From JACCTH01 sp963761985 (lineage in GTDB: Bacteria; Actinomycetota; Acidimicrobiia; Spongiisociales; ZC4RG35), in assembly GCA_963761985.1 (NCBI GenBank), contig CAVXIT010000013.1, positions 248,001 through 312,000 on the forward strand: a DNA stretch of 64,000 nt, written 5' to 3'. Both the position numbers and the translations under genes were made by a program. How positions within the stretch are numbered: position 1 is the stretch's first letter; every line of letters starts with the position of its first letter. Positions 26,049 to 35,310 of the stretch are shown here, in pieces. The notes beneath the pieces are model-generated. The model made no database searches, had not been told where the DNA came from, and worked only from the letters and a program-made list of their open reading frames with translations.

Positions 26049-26678
26049 TCAGGCTGAGCAGCTCACTCCCGTGCCGCCCAGACCGCAATAGCCGTTGGGG
26101 TTCTTGCCCAGGTATTGCTGGTGGTAATCCTCGGCGTAGTAGAAGGGTCCGGCCGGTTTGATTTCGGTGGTAATGCGGCCCCGATGTCCGGCCTTCTCGA
26201 GGTCCTCCTGATAGGCATCGCGACTTTTCTCGGCCTGCTCAAACTGACTGGGCGTCGTGGTGTAGATCGCTGATCGATACTGGGTGCCGACGTCGTTTCC
26301 CTGCCGCATCCCCTGGGTGGGCTCGTGTCCTTCCCAGAATCGGGTGAGGAGCTCGTGATAGGTCACCTCGGCCGGATCGAAGACCACCAAAACGACCTCG
26401 GCATGACCGGTGCGACCGCTGCAGGTTTCCTCGTAGGTCGGGTTAGGGGTAGTGCCGCCGGCATAACCCGCGGCCGTGGTGTAGACGCCCGGCGTCTGCC
26501 AGAAGCGCCGCTCCGCTCCCCAAAAACAACCCATGCCGAATACCGCGGTTTCCAGATTGTCCGGGAAAGGGCCGACGAGTGGGTTGCCGTTGACGAAGTG
26601 TTGCGCCGGGACCGTCACTGATTGTTCGCGCCCCGGCAGGGTCTCTTCGGGCATTTCGGTCTTTGATCGTCCAAACAT
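26049..26678 (-). CDS. msrA: Peptide methionine sulfoxide reductase A
   Basis: The 209-residue protein has the catalytic GCFWGAERRF (Cys 51), GYAGGTTPNPTYEETCSGRTGHAEVV, and a C-terminal NPNGYCGLGGTGVSC with recycling cysteines. It reduces the S-epimer of methionine sulfoxide using thioredoxin. It carries an N-terminal extension of about 45 residues similar to longer MsrA forms. The ATG at 26678 has a good AAGGAG Shine-Dalgarno with 6-base spacing. It is convergent with the second S41 protease gene and divergent from the zinc peptidase gene. No msrB is nearby. Confidence 0.96.
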   Translation of the reverse strand: MFGRSKTEMPEETLPGREQSVTVPAQHFVNGNPLVGPFPDNLETAVFGMGCFWGAERRFWQTPGVYTTAAGYAGGTTPNPTYEETCSGRTGHAEVVLVVFDPAEVTYHELLTRFWEGHEPTQGMRQGNDVGTQYRSAIYTTTPSQFEQAEKSRDAYQEDLEKAGHRGRITTEIKPAGPFYYAEDYHQQYLGKNPNGYCGLGGTGVSCSA

Positions 26679-26788
26679 TTAGTGCTCCTTTATTCCCTGA
26701 ACCTCGTCTGCAGGAGCAATGTTCCCCAGCCAATCTTATTTGGGGCCAAGGATTGAAAACACCCCTGCTGGGTACCATCCCCAGCGAT

Positions 26789-27694
26789 ATGGTGCGATAC
26801 CGAAAGCCAACGGAACGATCCGGCGACATTATTGATGTGCGTGGGAGTGGGGGCGGACGCCGTCCCGGTCTCGCCATCGGCGCCGGAGGTGGTGGCCTGG
26901 CGATCATCATCGCCATCATCGTGGCTCTGCTCGGTGGAGGAGGCGGCGGTTCGGGTTTGGAGGACGTCCTCGATCAATTGCAGCCTGCCCCGCAAACTCC
27001 GGCGGCAGAAGCCCCGCTCGATCCGGCGACGGATCCGCAAGCCGACATGGCCGATTTCATGTCGGTGGTCCACGACGACAACAACGCCATGTGGGCCGAG
27101 ATCTTCAGCCAGTCGGGGCGCCAATACGACAACCCCCAGTTGGTGTTGTTCACCGGGTTCACTGACTCGGCCTGCGGTGGGGCCGATGCCCGGATGGGAC
27201 CTCATTACTGCCCGCTCGATAACCAGATCTATCTCGATATGGACTTCTTCGCCGAGCTTTCGTCACGTTTCGGCGCTACCGGCGACCTGGCACCTGCCTA
27301 CGTCCTCTCTCATGAGATCGGACATCACGTGCAAAATGTGCTGGGGATCAACGAACAGGTCCGCAGCCTCCAACAGCAGAATCCGGCCGAAGCCAATGAC
27401 CTGTCGGTGCGGATGGAGTTGCAGGCCGACTGTTTCGCCGGCGTCTGGGCCTCGACTGTGTTCGTCGGGCAGCTGGAGACGGGCGAAAACCTCGCCCTCG
27501 ACCCGGGCGAGATCACCGAAGCAATGGAAGCTGCTGCGGCCGTCGGCGACGATCGGATTCAGATGACCGCCCAGGGCCGGGTCGACCCCGAATCCTGGAC
27601 CCATGGCAGCGCCGAACAGCGCCAGCAGTGGTTCCAGGCCGGCTACGACTCGGGCGACCCCAACTCCTGCGATACCTTCTCCGGCTCCATCTGA
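26789..27694 (+). CDS. Neutral zinc metallopeptidase, YpfJ family
   Basis: The 301-residue protein has a short cytoplasmic tail, a Gly-rich transmembrane segment at about 30-50 (GGGGLAIIIAIIVALLGG) and an extracytoplasmic peptidase domain. Family marks are FTGFTDSACGGADARMGPHYCPLD, the zinc motif LSHEIGHHVQNVLGI, and ELQADCFAGVWA with the third ligand. The frame is open to 26663, overlapping msrA; ATG at 26789 (MVRYRKPTERSGDI) matches the conserved family start. The substrate is unknown. The 110-base spacer to msrA must hold both promoters. Confidence 0.93.
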   Translation: MVRYRKPTERSGDIIDVRGSGGGRRPGLAIGAGGGGLAIIIAIIVALLGGGGGGSGLEDVLDQLQPAPQTPAAEAPLDPATDPQADMADFMSVVHDDNNAMWAEIFSQSGRQYDNPQLVLFTGFTDSACGGADARMGPHYCPLDNQIYLDMDFFAELSSRFGATGDLAPAYVLSHEIGHHVQNVLGINEQVRSLQQQNPAEANDLSVRMELQADCFAGVWASTVFVGQLETGENLALDPGEITEAMEAAAAVGDDRIQMTAQGRVDPESWTHGSAEQRQQWFQAGYDSGDPNSCDTFSGSI

Positions 27695-27732
27695 CCCCTC
27701 CTATTTCGCCGGCCTAGCCTGAGCCGCGAGTC

Positions 27733-28812
27733 ATGGGCCCGCGTCGGGCAGGAGTCGCCCTATTCGTGCTGATCCTGGTTGCAGCGATGCTGCCTTTGGT
27801 CACCCGCGCCCAGACGGCGGAAGAGGAGCGAGATCGTGCCTATTCGTTGCTCTCCGATGCCGTGGCAAACCGCGATGAGATCGAGCGCCAACTGACTCTG
27901 GCTATGGAGGACTATCAGCGCGTTGCCAATGAACTCGCAATCAAGGCCGCGAGTGCGGATCGGCTGGCCGGTCTGGTCGCCTCGACCCAGGCCGACCTCT
28001 CGAGCCTCGAGCAACTCGCTTCTGAGCAGGCAGTCACGGCGTATATCGAGGCTTTGGTGAGCCCCAGAGGCTTCGTCTTTCGGAGCTCGTCGCTGGAGCA
28101 GGCGATGGTGCTAAGTCCGACTCTTGAGGTTCTCTCCGGCGAGACCTCGGCGCGAACGATGAACCTCACAGTCACAGATCGCGACCTGCAGAACTTGCAG
28201 TCCCGGCTTGCGGCCGAAATGGTCGAGGTCGAAGCGCTCACGATCTTGGCCGAAACCACCGCCGAGAGCCTCGCCACCCTTTTCGCAACTGCCGATGCCG
28301 AGGTGGGTCTGGCAATTCAAAGCGCCGTCGCCGCCGATATCGCCTACCGAACTGAGCTCGATCGGATCGAAGCAGCGCAAGCAGAGGCGGCTGAGCAAGC
28401 CCGGCAACAAGAACGCTCGAGCACCACAACTATCACGAGCCCGCCGGTCGGCACGGTCACGACTACGTCGCTGCCACCGCCACCTTCGATCGGTGACCGC
28501 CCGCTCAAGCCCGCCGTCGAACAATGGCGATCAATGGTTGCGGCCTACTTCCCAGGCGAAATGGTCGAACCGGCCCTGCGCGTCATCCAATGCGAAAGCC
28601 TCGGCGACCCTGACGCCTACAACCCTTATTCCGGCGCCTCCGGATTGTTCCAATTCCTGCCCGGCACCTGGGCAGTGATTGCCCCCAAGGCGGGTTTCGG
28701 CGGAGTTAGCGTGTTCGATCCTGAAGCCAACATTGGGACCGCGGCATGGCTGACCGCTTACTACGCGGGCCTCGCCCGGGATCCCTGGACCCCCTGGTAC
28801 TGCACCCCCTAA
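27733..28812 (+). CDS. Secreted coiled-coil lytic transglycosylase-like protein
   Basis: The 359-residue protein has an N-terminal signal/anchor (VALFVLILVAAMLPLV), a long helical coiled-coil region (about 28-230, with paired helices like FtsX/NlpC-associated PcsB-type proteins), a Pro/Thr linker, and a C-terminal SLT-like domain of about 90 residues. The latter includes IQCESLGDPDAYNPYSGASGLFQFLPGTW with the catalytic Glu. These domains cleave the glycan strands of peptidoglycan. The coiled coil may position or regulate the enzyme. ATG at 27733 follows the zinc peptidase gene by 38 bases. Confidence 0.85.
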   Translation: MGPRRAGVALFVLILVAAMLPLVTRAQTAEEERDRAYSLLSDAVANRDEIERQLTLAMEDYQRVANELAIKAASADRLAGLVASTQADLSSLEQLASEQAVTAYIEALVSPRGFVFRSSSLEQAMVLSPTLEVLSGETSARTMNLTVTDRDLQNLQSRLAAEMVEVEALTILAETTAESLATLFATADAEVGLAIQSAVAADIAYRTELDRIEAAQAEAAEQARQQERSSTTTITSPPVGTVTTTSLPPPPSIGDRPLKPAVEQWRSMVAAYFPGEMVEPALRVIQCESLGDPDAYNPYSGASGLFQFLPGTWAVIAPKAGFGGVSVFDPEANIGTAAWLTAYYAGLARDPWTPWYCTP

Positions 28813-28826
28813 AGAACGCGGCATCG

Positions 28827-30836
28827 GTGGCTGAACAACAACCTTCTGATTCGTTGGGCGCCGTCCTGACGCCCGACGGTGTCCAGTTCGGCGTGCATGC
28901 CCCGTTCGCGGATCGGGTTGAACTCTGCTTGTTCGGACCCGATGGCGAAGAGCGAGCCGACCTTTCAGGAGGGGACAACGGCATCTTCCGGACGACCGTG
29001 GCTGAGGTCGGTCCCGGACAGCTCTACGGATATCGGGTCAGCGGTCGTTGGGATCCCGATCAGGGAATCTGGTCGAACCCGCAAAAGCTCCTGGTTGATC
29101 CCTACGCCCGGCAAATGGTGGGATCTGTTAGCGGGCACGAGGCGTTGCGAGCCGGAGTCGACGCTCCTGACCGCCGGGACAGCGCCCGCCACACGATGCG
29201 TGCAGTTGTCGCCAACGGAAGTTTCGACTGGTCAGATAGTTCAAAACCCAATCGAGCCTGGTCCGAGACCGTCATCTACGAAACCCATGTCAAGGGAATG
29301 ACCTTTACGCACCCCGAGGTGCCACCCGAGCTGCGCGGCACCTATCTCGGGATCGCCAGCGACCCCATCGTGGACCACCTCACTTCGCTCGGCGTCACCG
29401 CGATCGAACTGCTGCCGGTCCACACAACGGCTAGCGAGCAGACCGTCACCAATCGCGGCCTGACCAACTACTGGGGCTACTCGACCTTGGGCTTCTTCGC
29501 CCCTGATCCTCGCCTGGCCGCGGCGGAAGACCCGGTGCACGAGTGGAAGGCAATGGTCAAGCGACTACATCAAGCCGGGATCGAGGTCATTGTCGACGTG
29601 GTCTACAACCACACTGCCGAGGGCAACCACAAAGGCCCGATTCTCAGCTTCCGTGGCTTCGACAATCCCGGTTTCTACCGGCTCGACCCCGAGAATCGTC
29701 GCCTGTATCTCGACACCACGGGCACCGGCAACAGCCTTGACCTCACCCAGCCGTGGGCATCACGCCTCGTCCTTGAGAGCATTCGGTATTGGGTAACCGA
29801 GATGGGGGTCGACGGGTTCAGGTTCGATCTGGCGCCGTCGCTGGCCCGGAGCCCGGAACACTTTCATCCCGACGCCGATTTCTTCATCCGACTGCGCGAG
29901 ATGCCTGAGCTGGAGAACGTGAAGCTCATCGCCGAGCCGTGGGATATCGGGCTGCACGGCTACCAGCTCGGACAGTTCCCCGACAAATGGCGAGAATGGA
30001 ACGGCCGCTACCGGGACACGATGCGGGAAGTCTGGCGAGGGACGCTCGGCACCATTGACGAGTTTGCGGACTTCTTGATGGGAAGCTCGGGAGTGTTCGG
30101 GGATCGCGGCCCAACTGCCTCAATCAATTTCATCACGAGTCACGACGGCTTCACGCTGGGCGACCTCGTCTCGTATGACGTCAAGCACAACGAGGCAAAC
30201 GGCGAACGCAACCGCGATGGGGAGAAGAACAATCGGTCTTGGAACAGCGGGACCGAAGGCGAGACTGACAACCCCGAGATCAACGATTTTCGGAACCGAC
30301 GCGTTGCCAACTTTCTGCTGACGCTATTCATCTCCCAGGGAGTTCCGATGCTCCTTGGAGGCGACGAGATCGGACGCACCCAACGGGGGAACAACAATGC
30401 CTATTGCCAGGACAACGAGATGTCGTGGTTCGACTGGCAGCACGCGGATTGGCAACGCGTCGAGTTGGTCCGCAAGCTGGCGCAGATCCGACGCGACCAT
30501 CCGGTGTTCAGGCGCACCGAGCACCCCCGCGGCGAGCCTGACGAACGCGGGCTTCCGCAAGCCGGCTGGTTTACGCCCGCCGGCCAGATCATGACCGAGG
30601 CTGACTGGCAAACGGTGTGGGTGCGGACGCTCGGCGTCTTCTGGAACGGCAGCGACTTCAACGACGAATCGTTTTATCTGATCATGAACGCCAGTTCCGA
30701 ACTCACCCGTTTCCATCTTCCCGACATGCTCGACGAGTGGCAATGGGAAGAGATCGTCTCCACCGGACCGTCCCAGAGCGGCGACCCCAACCCCGTGCTG
30801 TTGCCGTTCTCGATGGCCCTTTATCGGACGCGCTAA
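28827..30836 (+). CDS. glgX: Glycogen debranching enzyme GlgX-type (isoamylase family GH13)
   Basis: The 669-residue enzyme begins with an N-terminal CBM48-like domain (VQFGVHAPFADRVELCLFGPDG) and a GH13 barrel with DVVYNHTAEGN, DGFRFDLAPSLAR (nucleophile Asp), LIAEPWDIG (Glu) and ITSHDGFTLGDLVSYD. The NGERNRDGEKNNRSWNSG segment is typical of GlgX/TreX proteins, which hydrolyse alpha-1,6 branches of phosphorylase-limit glycogen. The frame is open to 28746, but GTG at 28827 avoids overlapping the transglycosylase gene and fits the family. The 3' end overlaps convergent glgC by 4 bases. Confidence 0.95.
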   Translation: MAEQQPSDSLGAVLTPDGVQFGVHAPFADRVELCLFGPDGEERADLSGGDNGIFRTTVAEVGPGQLYGYRVSGRWDPDQGIWSNPQKLLVDPYARQMVGSVSGHEALRAGVDAPDRRDSARHTMRAVVANGSFDWSDSSKPNRAWSETVIYETHVKGMTFTHPEVPPELRGTYLGIASDPIVDHLTSLGVTAIELLPVHTTASEQTVTNRGLTNYWGYSTLGFFAPDPRLAAAEDPVHEWKAMVKRLHQAGIEVIVDVVYNHTAEGNHKGPILSFRGFDNPGFYRLDPENRRLYLDTTGTGNSLDLTQPWASRLVLESIRYWVTEMGVDGFRFDLAPSLARSPEHFHPDADFFIRLREMPELENVKLIAEPWDIGLHGYQLGQFPDKWREWNGRYRDTMREVWRGTLGTIDEFADFLMGSSGVFGDRGPTASINFITSHDGFTLGDLVSYDVKHNEANGERNRDGEKNNRSWNSGTEGETDNPEINDFRNRRVANFLLTLFISQGVPMLLGGDEIGRTQRGNNNAYCQDNEMSWFDWQHADWQRVELVRKLAQIRRDHPVFRRTEHPRGEPDERGLPQAGWFTPAGQIMTEADWQTVWVRTLGVFWNGSDFNDESFYLIMNASSELTRFHLPDMLDEWQWEEIVSTGPSQSGDPNPVLLPFSMALYRTR

Positions 30837-32065
30837 TCGACGATGTCGCCTTTGGCGATCGCCACTACACCGCCCGGCGACACCTCGAAGCGCGCTCGAT
30901 CCCGCTCCTGATCGACCCCGATACGGTATCCGGCAGGGATGACCACGTTCTTGTCGATGATGGTGCGACGAAGGACGGCCCCGGCCCCGACGGTGACATT
31001 GTCAAACAGGATGCAATTCTCGAGGACCGCTCCCGGCTCCACCCGGACATTCGGTGAGAGCACGCAGCTGCGCACGTACCCACCCGAAATGATCACCCCG
31101 TTGGAGAGGAGCGAGTCGGCAATCTGGCCGGGACCATGTTGCGCGACAGCAACAACCTTTGCCGGTGGCGCGGTCTTCCATGCCGTGAAGAACGGCCAGG
31201 CTTCGTTGTAGAGGTTGAAGATTGGCTCCGTCGCGACGAGGTCCATTGAGGCGTCGTAGTAGGCATCGAGATGGCCGACATCCCGCCAATAGCCGCGCTC
31301 GCGGTCGCTGACCCCGGGAACCTCGTTGGAGTTGAAGTCATAGACGTGGGCGAGGCCTTTCTCGACCATCTGCGGGATGAGGTTGCCACCGATGTCATGG
31401 CGCGATGATTCGTCCTCGGCATCAAGAGCTAGCTGTTCGAGCAACACCGAGGTCGTGAAGGCGTAGTTGCCCATCGACACGAACGCATGGGCGGGGTCGC
31501 CCATGATCGGCTGCGGATCCCGCGGCTTCTCGCGAAATCGATCGATGATGCTGTCATCACCGGTCTCGATCACGCCGAACTGATGTGCCTGGTCGAGGGG
31601 AACCCTGATCCCTGCCACCGTCACTCCGGCACCCGAATCGATGTGCTGTTGCAGCATTTGCTCGGGATCCATGCGATAAATGTGATCGGCCCCGAAAACG
31701 AACATGTAATCGGGGTCGGCGTCGTCGACCAGGTTGAGGTTCTGATAAAGCGCGTCGGCCGATCCCAGGAACCAGCGCTGCCCGAGCCGCATCTGGGCCG
31801 GGACCGAAGTGACGTAGTTCCCTAAGAGCGTGGACATCCGCCACGTGCGCGACACGTGGACGTTCAGCGAGTGGCTCTTGTACTGGGTAAGAACCACGAT
31901 TTTGCGTTGACCGCCGTTGACCAGATTGGAGAGGGCGAAGTCGATCAACCGGTATTGGCCTCCGAAAGGAACGGCAGGTTTAGCGCGGTCTCTCGTCAGC
32001 GGCATGAGCCGTTTCCCTTCGCCACCGGCGAGAACGATGGACAGGACCTCGGGTCGCCTAGCCAT
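30833..32065 (-). CDS. glgC: Glucose-1-phosphate adenylyltransferase (ADP-glucose pyrophosphorylase)
   Basis: The 410-residue enzyme has the nucleotidyltransferase signature LAGGEGKRLMPLTRDRAKPAVPFGG, then YRLIDFALSN, WFLGSADALYQNL, FGADHIYRMD, FREKPRDPQP and YWRDVGHLDAYYDA. A C-terminal left-handed beta-helix follows (SCVLSPNVRVEPGAVLENCILF). It makes ADP-glucose from glucose-1-phosphate and ATP, the committed step of bacterial glycogen synthesis. Its start overlaps the end of glgB by 8 bases, so the two are coupled. No glycogen synthase gene is in the window. Confidence 0.97.
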   Translation of the reverse strand: MARRPEVLSIVLAGGEGKRLMPLTRDRAKPAVPFGGQYRLIDFALSNLVNGGQRKIVVLTQYKSHSLNVHVSRTWRMSTLLGNYVTSVPAQMRLGQRWFLGSADALYQNLNLVDDADPDYMFVFGADHIYRMDPEQMLQQHIDSGAGVTVAGIRVPLDQAHQFGVIETGDDSIIDRFREKPRDPQPIMGDPAHAFVSMGNYAFTTSVLLEQLALDAEDESSRHDIGGNLIPQMVEKGLAHVYDFNSNEVPGVSDRERGYWRDVGHLDAYYDASMDLVATEPIFNLYNEAWPFFTAWKTAPPAKVVAVAQHGPGQIADSLLSNGVIISGGYVRSCVLSPNVRVEPGAVLENCILFDNVTVGAGAVLRRTIIDKNVVIPAGYRIGVDQERDRARFEVSPGGVVAIAKGDIVD

Positions 32066-33950
32066 TGCCTATTCCACTTCTTTCTGCCTCGTTTCTAACA
32101 AGAAGAACGGCCGAAAGCGGAGGAAGATCAAGCATCAGCGAATCCGGTTGACCCTGGTGGCTCGCGCCCCGGGCGGTGATAGGTCCTGGGCCAACCAAAC
32201 CTTCACCGCCGAAGTCGGTGTCGTCGCTCGAGAGCAGTACGGACCATTCGCCGCTGGCAGGGGCACCAACTAGGTATCGGTTCCAACGGACGGGGGTGAA
32301 GTTGAGCACGACCATCACCGAGCGGTGGCCTTCTGCCCGGCGGAGATATGCGAACACAGCCCGCGCATAGTCATCGGCCTCTAGCCATTGGAATCCGCTG
32401 GGCAGGTTGTCGTCCTGGCAAAGGGCGGGCTCTGTCTGCAGCAGGCCGTTCAGAGACTTGACCCAGGCGAGCAACTGTCGGTGGGCCGGTTCGTCGAGCA
32501 ATTCCCACTGCAGCGAGGCGTCGTGATTCCACTCCCTGTTTTGTCCGAACTCGCCGCCCATGAACAGCAACTTCTTGCCGGGCGTTGTCCACATCAACCC
32601 AAACAACGTGCGCAGCCCGGCGAGCTGGGAAGACGGTGGCCCCCACTGTTTCTCCACCAGAGACCTCTTGCCGTAGACAACCTCGTCGTGGGAGAGCGCC
32701 AGCGTGTAACGCTCGTTGTAGGCGTACATCGAGCGAAAGGTCAGCAGTCGGTGGCTGTCGGGATGGGAGCGAAACAAGGGATCGAGGGTGGCATAGCGCA
32801 GGGTGTCATTCATCCACCCCATGTCCCACTTGTAATCGAACCCGAGCGCGAGCTCCCCAGAGGTACCGGTCACATGGGGCCACGAACTCGATTCTTCGGC
32901 CATCATCGCCACCCCCGGGAACATGCGATGAACGCCGGCGTTCATCTGGCGGAAGAGTTCAACTGCACCAAGGTGTTCTCTCCCGCCCTTCTCGTTAGGA
33001 ATCCACTGGCCGGGTTGGCGCGCGTAATCGAGGTAGAGCATCGAGGCCACGCCGTCGACACGCAGGCCATCGAGGTGGTAGCGATCAAGCCACGAATACA
33101 CCGAAGAGATGAGAAAGCTGCGAACCTCACCGCGGTCGTAATCGAAAATAAGTGACGTCCACTCCGGGTGATATCCCCGCCGCGGATCGGGATGCTCGTA
33201 GAGGTGGGTGCCGTCGAAGTAGGCGAGCCCGTGGAGGTCGGTGGCGAAGTTCGAAGCGACCCAGTCGAGCAAAACGCCGATCCCGTTCTGATGGAGATGG
33301 TCGACCAAATACATGAGGTCTTGTGGCGTTCCGTACCGGGCCGTCGGGGCGAAGAAGCCTGTCGCCTGGTAACCCCAGGATCCATAGAACGGGTGTTCCA
33401 TCAGCGGCAGGAACTCGACGTGGGTGAATCCGTTCTCGAGCACATACTCGGCGAGCTCGGGGGCGATCGTTCGATAGTTGACGTTGCCGTTGTGCCGCCA
33501 CGAGCCGAGATGTACCTCGTAGATGCTGATCGGTCGCTCGGGTGCCAGGGTCCCTTTGCGCTCTGTCATCCACTTGTCGTCGTTCCATTGGTAATCGAGG
33601 TTCCAGGCCCTGGAGGCTGTCCGCGGCGGAACCTCGGCCCAGACCGCAAACGGGTCGGCCTTGTCGACTGAGCGGTAGCGGGTGCTGGTGATCTGAAACT
33701 TGTAGGCGTCTCCCGGTTTGACGCCCTCGATCCGGGCATGCCAGAAACCGTGGCCTTCTGAGATGAGCGGGTTGGCATTCGCATTCCATTTGTTGAAGTT
33801 GCCGACCACCGAGGCCCACGCGGCGCTGGGTGCCCAGATCCGAAAGCTTGCACCGCTCTCGTCCACGCGACACCCGAGAATCTGGTGGAGCGCGGTGTGG
33901 CGTCCCTCGCCCATGAGCCAGCGGTCTTCATCGGTGAGGGGCCGCAACAT
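32058..33950 (-). CDS. glgB: 1,4-alpha-glucan branching enzyme GlgB
   Basis: The 630-residue enzyme has a CBM48 domain (residues about 20-110), a GH13 barrel with EVHLGSWR, LPLMEHPFYGSWGYQ, HLDGLRVDGVASMLY (nucleophile D299), AEESSSWP (E352) and LSHDEVVYGK (D422), and a C-terminal beta domain. It forms alpha-1,6 branches in glycogen. One oddity: region I, normally DWVPxHFPTD, reads DWVASNFATD, so the usual conserved His is Asn at residue 234. ATG at 33950 (MLRPLTDEDRW) is preferred; the longer frame would run into the upstream MFS gene. It is the first gene of a glgB-glgC pair. Confidence 0.94.
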   Translation of the reverse strand: MLRPLTDEDRWLMGEGRHTALHQILGCRVDESGASFRIWAPSAAWASVVGNFNKWNANANPLISEGHGFWHARIEGVKPGDAYKFQITSTRYRSVDKADPFAVWAEVPPRTASRAWNLDYQWNDDKWMTERKGTLAPERPISIYEVHLGSWRHNGNVNYRTIAPELAEYVLENGFTHVEFLPLMEHPFYGSWGYQATGFFAPTARYGTPQDLMYLVDHLHQNGIGVLLDWVASNFATDLHGLAYFDGTHLYEHPDPRRGYHPEWTSLIFDYDRGEVRSFLISSVYSWLDRYHLDGLRVDGVASMLYLDYARQPGQWIPNEKGGREHLGAVELFRQMNAGVHRMFPGVAMMAEESSSWPHVTGTSGELALGFDYKWDMGWMNDTLRYATLDPLFRSHPDSHRLLTFRSMYAYNERYTLALSHDEVVYGKRSLVEKQWGPPSSQLAGLRTLFGLMWTTPGKKLLFMGGEFGQNREWNHDASLQWELLDEPAHRQLLAWVKSLNGLLQTEPALCQDDNLPSGFQWLEADDYARAVFAYLRRAEGHRSVMVVLNFTPVRWNRYLVGAPASGEWSVLLSSDDTDFGGEGLVGPGPITARGASHQGQPDSLMLDLPPLSAVLLVRNEAERSGIGNG

Positions 33951-33985
33951 CGAAGCGACGGTAGCCCTCGCCAAATCGAATCGAC

Positions 33986-35263
33986 CTAGTCGACCAGCAC
34001 CGGCGGAGTTGTCGACGCCGGCAACACCGCCCGCCCGCGCCAGCTCCGCCAACCCCAGACGGCGGCGCCGAAACAGGCGAATGCTCCGATGAGAATCGCG
34101 GCTCTCGGCCCGAAGCGATCAGCCACCCAACCCACGAAGGGAGCTCCGATCGGCGTGGTCCCCAAGAAGACCATCGCCTGGAGCGAGAGGACTCGGCCGC
34201 GAAATTGGGGATCGGCCGCTAGCTGCATCATCGCGGTTGAGGTTGTCATAAAGGCGATGCTCCCCAGACCGACCAGCACCGCGATCGGGTAGGTGGTCCA
34301 GAGCGTGGGTGCCCCGGCGAGCAACAGCAGACCGATTCCGAAAGCGACAGTCGACCAAATCAAATGCCCGAACGGAACTGTTCGTCGGCGGGCCGTGGCG
34401 ATCGCCCCAACCACCGAGCCAACAGCCATTGTTGAAAGGACCAGGGTGTACGCCTGATCCGTGCCGTTGAGAGGGCCGGTCACGAGCAGGGGAGTGGTGA
34501 CGGATAGGTTGAAAGCGAAAGTGCCGACGACAGCCATCATGACCAGCGGCACGAGTTGTTCGCGGGACGAAAACGCGTACTGCAAGCCCTCCCTAACTTG
34601 GCCGCGCCCCCGATTCTTTTCGTCTCCGGCCGTTGTTTTGACGGTCGGAGCTTTTGCAATCGGCAGCTCCTGGCGACGCATCATCGCCAGGCCGGCAATC
34701 ACCGCTAGATAGCTGAACCCGTCGCCCAGAAAACACCACGCATAGCCGACCCAGCCGATCAAGAGTCCCGCCAGAGCGGGCCCGAGCACGCGTGCAGTTG
34801 TCATCAGGGTGCTATTGAGACTGACCGCGTTGGCGACGTCGTCTGCAGGCACCATCTCGACCACGAACGCGCGCCGTGCGGGATTGTCGAATGCGGTGAT
34901 GACTCCCTGCACCGTCGCCAGGAGGAGGACGCTGGTCACCGAGGCGTTGCCGGTGAGCACCACCAATCCCAATATCAGCGACTGGACCATCGCCCCAACC
35001 TGGGTCGCGAACAAAATCGTTCGCTTGTCAAAGCGATCGGCGAGGGCGCCTCCCCAAAAGCCAAGCAGCAGCACGGGGCCGAACTGCGCGGCAGCCAGCA
35101 GGCCGAGCAACACACCCGATCCGGTGAGCTCGAGGATGAGGAGAGTTTGCGCGACCATCGTCATCCAGGTTCCGGTTTGGGAGATCGTCTGGCCGATAAA
35201 GAACAACCGGAAATTGCGGACCCGGAACGACCGAAAGGTATCCCTCAGCATTCCCTGGCCCAT
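33986..35263 (-). CDS. MFS transporter, 12-TM EntS-like
   Basis: The 425-residue polytopic protein starts with RSFRVRNFRLFFIGQTISQTGTWMTMVAQ, the N-terminal signature of the EntS/MFS_3 group, with the loop motif GGALADRFDKRTIL. It has about 12 membrane segments. Members export siderophores, macrolides or unknown compounds; nothing nearby fixes the substrate. ATG at 35263 lies 47 bases from the divergent exchanger gene. Although upstream of glgB on the same strand (35-base spacer), a functional link with glycogen genes is not evident. Confidence 0.87.
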   Translation of the reverse strand: MGQGMLRDTFRSFRVRNFRLFFIGQTISQTGTWMTMVAQTLLILELTGSGVLLGLLAAAQFGPVLLLGFWGGALADRFDKRTILFATQVGAMVQSLILGLVVLTGNASVTSVLLLATVQGVITAFDNPARRAFVVEMVPADDVANAVSLNSTLMTTARVLGPALAGLLIGWVGYAWCFLGDGFSYLAVIAGLAMMRRQELPIAKAPTVKTTAGDEKNRGRGQVREGLQYAFSSREQLVPLVMMAVVGTFAFNLSVTTPLLVTGPLNGTDQAYTLVLSTMAVGSVVGAIATARRRTVPFGHLIWSTVAFGIGLLLLAGAPTLWTTYPIAVLVGLGSIAFMTTSTAMMQLAADPQFRGRVLSLQAMVFLGTTPIGAPFVGWVADRFGPRAAILIGAFACFGAAVWGWRSWRGRAVLPASTTPPVLVD

Positions 35264-35310
35264 GCTCGCAAACTACCAATTCCGGCGATGTCATAAACTC
35301 CTGCCCCCCG

